64,000 nucleotides of DNA from Apostichopus japonicus (Eukaryota; Echinodermata; Holothuroidea; Aspidochirotida; Stichopodidae), in NCBI RefSeq assembly GCF_037975245.1, contig NC_092579.1, positions 31,531,166 to 31,595,165 on the forward strand. The letters run 5' to 3'. The position numbers and the translations under genes are program-made. The notes under the pieces were generated by a model that did no database searches, was not told where the DNA came from, and saw only the letters and a program-made list of their open reading frames with translations. Positions within the stretch are counted from its first letter, which is position 1, and each line of letters starts with the position of its first letter. This document shows positions 58,001-64,000 of this stretch, in pieces.

Positions 58001-61000
58001 TGCCCTAGGGGTAGAGATAGTATGCATATAGTAAGTGTTGTATTGGAGCAGTTAGTGGGGGCATTATAGAATTGGGAGCCTTGTGATAATTTAGGACTTG
58101 GTGGTGGGTTTATGTAATTATTTATGTTGTTATGTGTTATGCGTTTTCAATATCCCAAAGGGAAATTCACATCTGCAGGAAGGTTCACTGTGGTTAGGGT
58201 TCGTCTTACAAATACCCTCGGGATAATTCCAGAGCATGTATTTAGACAAAATACTAGTTAACGTATTTTGTACCCTGCAGTTCTCGACAATCAGCGGAGC
58301 AAGAGAGACAAGGGGTGCTGGCCTAAAGAGAAAGTAGCCCAAAAGACGGGAGCTGGTGAAACAGTGACAGCGACCTGAAGGTTACCAAACTTTTGGATTG
58401 AAATTGTCATTTGAAGATGTGAAAAGAGATCAAGTTTCTTAATTTCTAGAATTTCCTAATGCTATAATTCAATCATTCCCTAATTTGTGATTTATATGAA
58501 GGGTGTAATTTCATGAAGGGGTGTTTCAGTCGGTAATTGTATCACTATATTTTTCTGTTCTATACACCCACATGTTCGAGTTCTATATGAACGGGTGTTT
58601 CAGTCGGTAATTGTATCACTATATTTTTCTGTTCTATACACCCACATGTCCGCGTTCTATATGAACGGGTGTTTCAGTCGGTAATTGTATCAATATATTT
58701 TTCTGTTCTATACACCCACATGTCAGAGTTCTTTATGGAGTCAAGTACCTAGCTGTTATCCTCGCCTAAATTAACAAAGTTAGCATCATTCCCGTGTTGG
58801 TCAGGGGAACAGTGACACTTTAACCTTCGGAAAATTCCACTCTCCTCAACTCTGTTGTACTCCATCGCCTTCGGTAAGACTGAATATTACTAAGTGATAT
58901 TCCATCATGGTTAGGGATACTTCTTTCCGGGGGTGGGGTGGGGATGGCGGAGACAAAAAATTTAACAACTGCACTCATTCAATACAAAAACTTGGCATCA
59001 ATTCCATATAAGTTAGGTAACATTCTCGCTTGTGAACTACCATAAATAGAACATTTTCACCAAATTTAAACGTCCCTGATTTATGCTTGACATGATCCTG
59101 TTAAACGCGCTCGGGTTTATTTAGCAGCGAAGTAAATCTTTGTACGCAAGACCGACTCATTGGTTAGTTTTGAAATTCATTCCAACTTTCTTCGCACATG
59201 ACCATATCTGTGACCCGCTCGCAAACAATAGTCCTACAACCCACTGTCTCCAGCATACTGCTACCAATAATTTTATACAATGCGAGCATCATATCCATCT
59301 TGTACTCTCAACGTACCAAACCCAAAAGGAAGAAACTTGAAAATGTACCTGGCTCTTCCTCCTTCTGTATGGCTTTATGAGACTGAACGACCCTTTGACC
59401 TAACATCTTGATCTCTGCTAACAGTCTCTTCACGGAATCCTCTGATTTTACTACGCTGTCCTTCAACGTCTAAGCAGAAAGAAGATGGATTAATAATCAA
59501 TCATGCAAATATGGATTATTATACAACACCTAATTGTAGTCTGGTCATTTGATTGGTCAATTGCTTGTTGATTGCATGCAAAATCCGCTCTATTCCACTC
59601 TATGAAATAGAACCATGAGTTATACTTTTTTGGTAGCACTTTTTCAATGGTAAGAGAGCAGAGAAACCTGTCTGTTCAAAACAATCGGTTGCATGAGTGC
59701 ATTTTACCCGTCTTAATATAATATGTTGCATAAAACAAATAATGAATGGTTTCCATTCGTGCAATAGTGCAAATATTTCATTCGTTGAAAGATGTAATTT
59801 GTTCCATTCAACTCTGCTGCGCCCGTTGAATGGAACATTCCATCTTTCAACTCATGAAATATTTGCACTATTGCACTCATAACCATTCAATATTTGTATA
59901 ATAATCAATCATGCAAATATGGATTAATAATCAATCACGCAAAGATGGATTAGTAATCAATCACGCAAAGATGCATTAATAATCATCGTTGCTTACAGAT
60001 TTCTCTTTTGTTATACAACCCACGGGGGAAATGAATTCCACCCCACCAAGATGGGGAATACTGTATTTTCACTTTCGTTAAATGACGTGTTAAATTTTTC
60101 CCCATAAGGTCTGTTCATACCACCGTCTCTTATGCTATTGTCGCGTTACAGAGCAGACGTCACTTACTCTTTTCGTTGGGATCTGGGTAGGAGTTGAAAT
60201 TTAAGCGCCAATGAATGAGCTGGAGCTTGTGGATTAAACACCAAATGTTTCCTCCCCTACAGCAGTGGGTAGTTTCACTCAACATTCTATTAAACATGAA
60301 ATGTAGTGTAAGCACTGAAACTTGAAATTTTCAACATGTTACATGATGTTGCATGTTAGTCGCAATTTAACCTTGCATCTCATGATATCAAACACTAACA
60401 TGTTAGGACAGCCCTTGAACAAAGCAATTAAACATACATTAAAGTAATGAAACTATACTCAAATTGACAGTTGAATGATCCATTAATTAATAGTTTTGTC
60501 ATCTCACCTTCATTCTGCCATGGATTGCTTCATTAGTCATCTTAATTCCTTGCATACCTTGAAGGTAGCCATCTTTATCAATCATATCTCTCCTGAAACT
60601 TGCCTAATAAACTCCCTTGTTATGGGATCTTAGCATCTATTAAGATTAAAACATAAGACAAGATGGCAATCTATGGTACTCATCTCTTTTATGATGGAAT
60701 GGATCTACAATGAACTTTGACCTTGACCCTAAACAACTGCATAAGTTCTAATTTAAAATTTGTCTCATTATAGTCAACATATCTGTGGTTTAATGACTTT
60801 TTCCAACATGCTGACAAGCAGAAAATGGCTACACTTTCTGGGTATTTGACCTTTCACCTATGACATTTAGACAATCACCAAAGATCAAGTTTACAGTACA
60901 TGGTCAGGCACCTACCCACCAAGTTTGAACCTGATCGGACTAACAGTCTAGGACACACTCTTTTGCACAATTTAGACCAATTTTAACTTTAACTCAATTG

Positions 61001-62069
61001 ACCCATTAACTACAAGCCTAAACAGCTAAATCTGTCTTGCTTTAAACTTTGTCTCTTCATTCTCTACATATAATGTGGTTTAATGCCTTTGTCCAACAAG
61101 TTGGCATGCAGAAAATGGCTAAAAACTAATTTTTAGATTTCTTGACCTTCAACCTCTTTGACGTCATCAATCGCGCAGGCATGAGTTACCTGTAATATGG
61201 TCAGGCTCCCACCCACCAAGTTTGAACTCGACAGGACTTGGGGTCTAGGAGGAGTCTGCGACATACTTAATTTTGCTCACTCACTCACGCACACACGGAC
61301 ACGCACACTCACTCACTCACATTTTTGATGTGGAGTGAAGTACATTATCTCATCTCCCTATTCATTACATGAAGGGAGATGAGATCAAAACAAACTCAAC
61401 ACAAGGTTACAAACAGTTCTGCTTTACAGCAAGAAATAGATAGTGGTCTACTTTAAAATGCACTGTGCAGTTTTCAGTACAGTCAACTGTTTAGAGTGTA
61501 AATTTAAAAATCATATCGTTTAAGCAGCTTGTTTTAGCTGCCCACCCCTCCTTCACTCACCCCCACCCCAAATTGACTTCTATTTACCTTCCCAATCCTT
61601 TACAACTTGAGATAGTTTAAAATATCGTTACCAAGATACAGCGTTACCTTTCAACCAGTTAAATTTATGGTAAGTAAACATTCGGTTTGGGATTATCCAA
61701 TAACTTGTCTCAATACATTGCATTTACTTTTCCCAGTCAGTTTCTTATATTTGAATTGTTTTACAAAAGAATAAAACATAGATAATATGTTGCCAGCTGA
61801 CAAAACCTTGCTTAAAATAAAACATGTTTAGAGAGTGAAACTTACTTATGACTGGTTAAAATGTCCCTGTAACTATCGCTACCACTGGACTCCGTGTTCA
61901 GAGATGAGCCATGCTTGTACTCGGACTGAGCCGTATCTCCTAAATTTTCTATAGCGACCTTTTGTTGGGAGAATAAACTGCAGCGGAAGATGAAAGAAAA
62001 GAGAACCAACAATGTAGACAGACAGAGGGTGAAAGAAGAAACTAGAGCACCAATGGTGCAGAAGCTCAT
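55074..62069 (-). CDS. Single-pass membrane, coiled-coil protein gene, four exons, unknown family
   Basis: ATG at 62,069 follows an in-frame TAA. Exon 1 (62,069-61,846, donor GTAAGT) encodes MSFCTIGALVSSFTLCLSTL, the start of a hydrophobic segment running to about residue 32, then QKVAIENLGDTAQSEYKHGS and SGSDSYRDILTSHK. Exon 2 (60,592-60,508, acceptor TTTCAG, donor GTGAGA) gives DMIDKDGYLQGMQGIKMTNE. Exon 3 (59,469-59,349) gives DSVVKSEDSVKRLLAEIKML, probably a coiled coil. Exon 4 (from 55,138) gives PPMVSNMEQLPERPPEDLNL and then TAA. All four junction phases agree, which strongly supports the model. The product is about 165 residues: an N-terminal membrane anchor with a cytosolic or lumenal helical part. 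No family is recognised. Confidence 0.65.
56172..56367 (+). CDS. Plus-strand exon with hydrophobic N-terminus, unknown
   Basis: Flanked by GTCATTTAG and the strong donor GTAAGTG and open throughout in one frame, 65 codons plus one base. From an internal ATG (56,196) it reads KSCCRGRKLSFTILLILILI, like a signal peptide or signal anchor, followed by NNTDGEMYYISNLHIIRKQS and a LEGGVEA end. It lies in the 4.2-kb intron of the opposite-strand membrane-protein gene. No partner exons or family are recognised. Confidence 0.4.
56368..58500. other. Non-coding, no gene recognised
   Basis: Intron of the minus-strand gene. Poly-C at 56,765 and 57,000. A T/G-rich stretch at 57,330-57,550 gives a cysteine-rich ORF (VVALSLCVLYICLVCVLF) without splice or homology support. 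Confidence 0.45.
58515..58740. repeat. Tandem repeat, three copies of ~75 bp
   Basis: GGGTGTTTCAGTCGGTAATTG and TTTCTGTTCTATACACCCAC recur three times with few differences (one C/A-type change each). Confidence 0.9.
59742..59893. repeat. Hairpin-forming inverted repeat, arms about 70 bp
   Basis: TGCAATAGTGCAAATATTTC and GTTCCATTCAAC in the left arm are matched by GTTGAATGGAAC and GAAATATTTGCACTATTGCA in the right arm, around a 12-base loop (TCTGCTGCGCCC). Followed by three short direct repeats TAATAATCAATCACGCAAA to 59,980. Confidence 0.85.
60700..61370. repeat. Interspersed repeat with internal duplication
   Basis: Two related monomers share GTGGTTTAATG, GCAGAAAATGGCTA, CATGGTCAGGC and CACCAAGTTTGAAC (about 60,780-60,960 and 61,072-61,260). 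A CTCACTCAC/GCACACACGG run and a short inverted repeat (CTCATCTCCCT..AGGGAGATGAG) follow. Phrases such as TTTGACCTTGACC link it to 53.8 and 63.7 kb. Confidence 0.65.
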
Positions 62070-62353
62070 TCCTTTTCGAGCTTAAAAATGTAGGGCCCAC
62101 AAAACTTTATGGCCCACCAAATTTCAGGCCATTTTTCAGATTCCACCAATTTTGGGCCCATGAGGGATAACCCCCCCCCCTCCCTCCGTTAGCAGAATCC
62201 TGGCCACACCACTGGCTATAATTCCTATTTTCCCCCTTTAAATCCTATTTTACCAACTCTCTCAAACAATACCACTGACCTACCCTATTAAACTTTCTCC
62301 CCTCTACCTGAGCAGACCTGAAGCACACCTTGCCAACATTTTGGCTGGCTGCC

Positions 62354-63341
62354 TATGGCGGGCCATCAGTCTCAAATCATTGGAGATCGACTTATACCGA
62401 TTTAAATCGACATATACCAGTTTCCTTCGACATATACCAGTTTCCTTCGACTTATACCAGTTTCATTCTACATATCATCGATTTAAATCGACATATACCA
62501 GTTTCATTCTACATATCATCGATTTAAATCGACATATACCAGTTTCATTCTTCATATCATCGATTTATTTTACTTATCATCGATTTAATTTGGAATATGT
62601 TAATGAGCTAAATCGATGATATGTCGATTTAAATAGGTATATGTCAATTTGAGACGCTAGAAACTGGTATAAGTCCACGGAAATTGACTTCTACCGATTT
62701 AATTCGACATATCATCGATTTAAACTGGTAGATGTCGATTTAAATGGACATATCATCGATTTATTTTACATATCATCGATTTAAATCGATGATAAGTAAT
62801 ATAAATCGATGATAGGTAGAATAAATCGATGATATGTCGATTTAAATTGACATATACCAGTTTCATTCTACATATCATCGATTTAAATCGACATATACCA
62901 GTTTCCTTCGACATATCATCGATTTATTTTACTTATCATCGATTTAAATCGATGATAAGTAAAATAAATCGATGATATGTAGAATAAATCGATGATATGT
63001 CGATTTAAATTGACATATACCAGTTTCATTCCACATATCATCGATTTAAATCGACATATACCAGTTACTATCGACATATCATCGATTTATTTTACTTATC
63101 ATCGATTTAAATCGATGATAAGTAAAATAAATCGATGATATGTAGAATGAAACTGGTATATGTCGATTTAAATCGATGATATGTAGAATGAAGCTGGTAT
63201 ATGTCGATTTAAATCGATGATATGTAGAATGAAACTGGTATAAGTCGAAGGAAACTGGTATATGTCGAAGGAAACTGGTATATGTCGATTTAAATCGGTA
63301 TAAGTCGATCTCCAATGATTTGAGACTGATGGCCCGCCATA
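62354..63341. mobile_element. Foldback transposon B with ATCGATTTAAATCGAT units, 6-bp target duplication
   Basis: The 988-bp element has termini starting TATGGCGGGCCATCAGTCTC. The terminal inverted repeats are about 230 bp long with only one or two mismatches. GCTGCC is duplicated exactly outside (62,348-62,353 and 63,342-63,347). The body is almost entirely made of GACATATACCAGTTTC and the 16-bp palindrome ATCGATTTAAATCGAT, with TTATTTTACTTATC spacers. Nothing is encoded; matching ORFs on both strands are mirror images. The near-identity of the arms suggests recent insertion or ongoing arm conversion. Confidence 0.88.
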
Positions 63342-63347
63342 GCTGCC

Positions 63348-64000
63348 TACATACCTCAGGCTCAAAGACTTCTAAGAATCGGCAAGTGCTGATTGGCTGT
63401 AGGGCTCTCACGCTTACAGTTCAACAGTTAATAACAACTCCCAGTCCTGCTTTAATTCCACTAACAGCCTCTGCAGAGCTTAACCACAAATGTAAACAAA
63501 CACTGCAGATACTGGGAGACAAATTAAAGGAGATTTTTTTAAACAATGGGGATTAATTGTAATTAATTAACTTTTGACCAAAAATTATTAGGCATCACCT
63601 TATTCATACACAATCCAACAATCATCAGTTCAACTTTGAATATGATCCATCAAAATCTTGAGGAGATTGAGATATTTGAAAATATTACAAAGAATGACCC
63701 CCGATGACCCCCTAAATGACATTTGACCTCAATTTTCCAAACACTCCTCGTAACTCCTATCCCGAGGAACGTTGTGACCAAGTTTCACTATCACTGGCCA
63801 TACACTGTACGAACAGGAGCAATTTGAAAATATTGGGCCGGGGCCCGGGACACAAAAGACCCCTAGTTGATCTTTGATCTGAAATTCATGAACACCCTGA
63901 AGGTAAAACTTCCATAGTACTATCGTGACAAACCCTCAGCATTGTACCATGGAATCTGTAGGAGAAGAAGCGTTTTGTGTATTTCCACAAAATGGCCCAT
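63348..64000. other. Non-coding; repeat of the TGACC type
   Basis: 63,690-63,900 contains GATGACCCCC, ATTTGACCTC and GTGACCAAGTTTCACTATCA, related to the repeats at 53.8 and 60.7 kb. No gene is recognised. Confidence 0.45.

Noticed and set aside
62341-63411. ORFs of 65-110 codons on both strands
   Set aside because: Mirror-image translations of the inverted arms of foldback element B.

Overview
This is a eukaryotic, AT-rich, intron-rich and repeat-rich window. Exons are short, with GT/AG introns of 1-5 kb, and there are long (AT)n, poly-G and poly-C tracts. LINEs, a Ty3/gypsy-type element, hAT-like miniature elements and foldback transposons are all present. Frequent AGGCCTA words, vertebrate-like protein matches (adducin, SRP68, an ABCC transporter) and foldback elements recalling the sea-urchin TU type suggest a marine invertebrate deuterostome, most likely an echinoderm. 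That placement is inference.

Left third (1-16 kb): a decayed minus-strand retroelement ORF1 at 0.3-1.1 kb and a minisatellite at 1.3-1.7 kb are followed by seven plus-strand exons (1,965-15,974) of an adducin-like gene. They run from the end of the aldolase-like head through the neck into the tail. The reading frame carries an in-frame TAA, an extra nucleotide and a lost splice donor, so the gene is either a pseudogene or an allele or assembly with errors. A small two-exon antisense gene (5.7-6.8 kb) lies in one intron, and a 4.45-kb segment bounded by inverted repeats fills another.

Middle (16-50 kb): no gene is recognised at 16-19.7 kb. A minus-strand Ty3/gypsy-type element (19,746-24,704) has one LTR, gag, protease, RT and RNase H but no integrase or second LTR, yet appears flanked by a 5-bp target duplication. 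A 359-bp hAT-type element sits inside its gag. Gene-poor DNA follows, then a duplicated ABCC-transporter exon in a ~71-bp tandem repeat field (29.6-31.6 kb). A decayed Jockey-like LINE (32-40.4 kb) is split by a full-length, uninterrupted CR1/L2-like LINE (34,083-38,026). The last two exons of SRP68 (40.7-42.3 kb, plus strand) come next, then a tRNA-derived 152-bp tandem array (44.4-45.3 kb), a mosaic of inverted and direct repeats, and a second Jockey-like copy split by an 873-bp hAT-type element with an 8-bp target duplication.

Right (50-64 kb): the most unusual content is two complete foldback transposons, 50,660-52,429 and 62,354-63,341. Their long inverted termini are built from short palindromic repeats (CACTTAAGTG in one, ATCGATTTAAATCGAT in the other). 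Both begin TATGGC..GCC and both are bounded by perfect 6-bp target duplications, which suggests one little-known superfamily. A 409-bp palindrome with an AT core lies between them. A minus-strand gene (62,069 to about 55,074) encodes a single-pass membrane, coiled-coil protein, and its coding-like sequence continues past two in-frame TAA codons. A plus-strand exon with a hydrophobic N-terminus lies in one of its introns.
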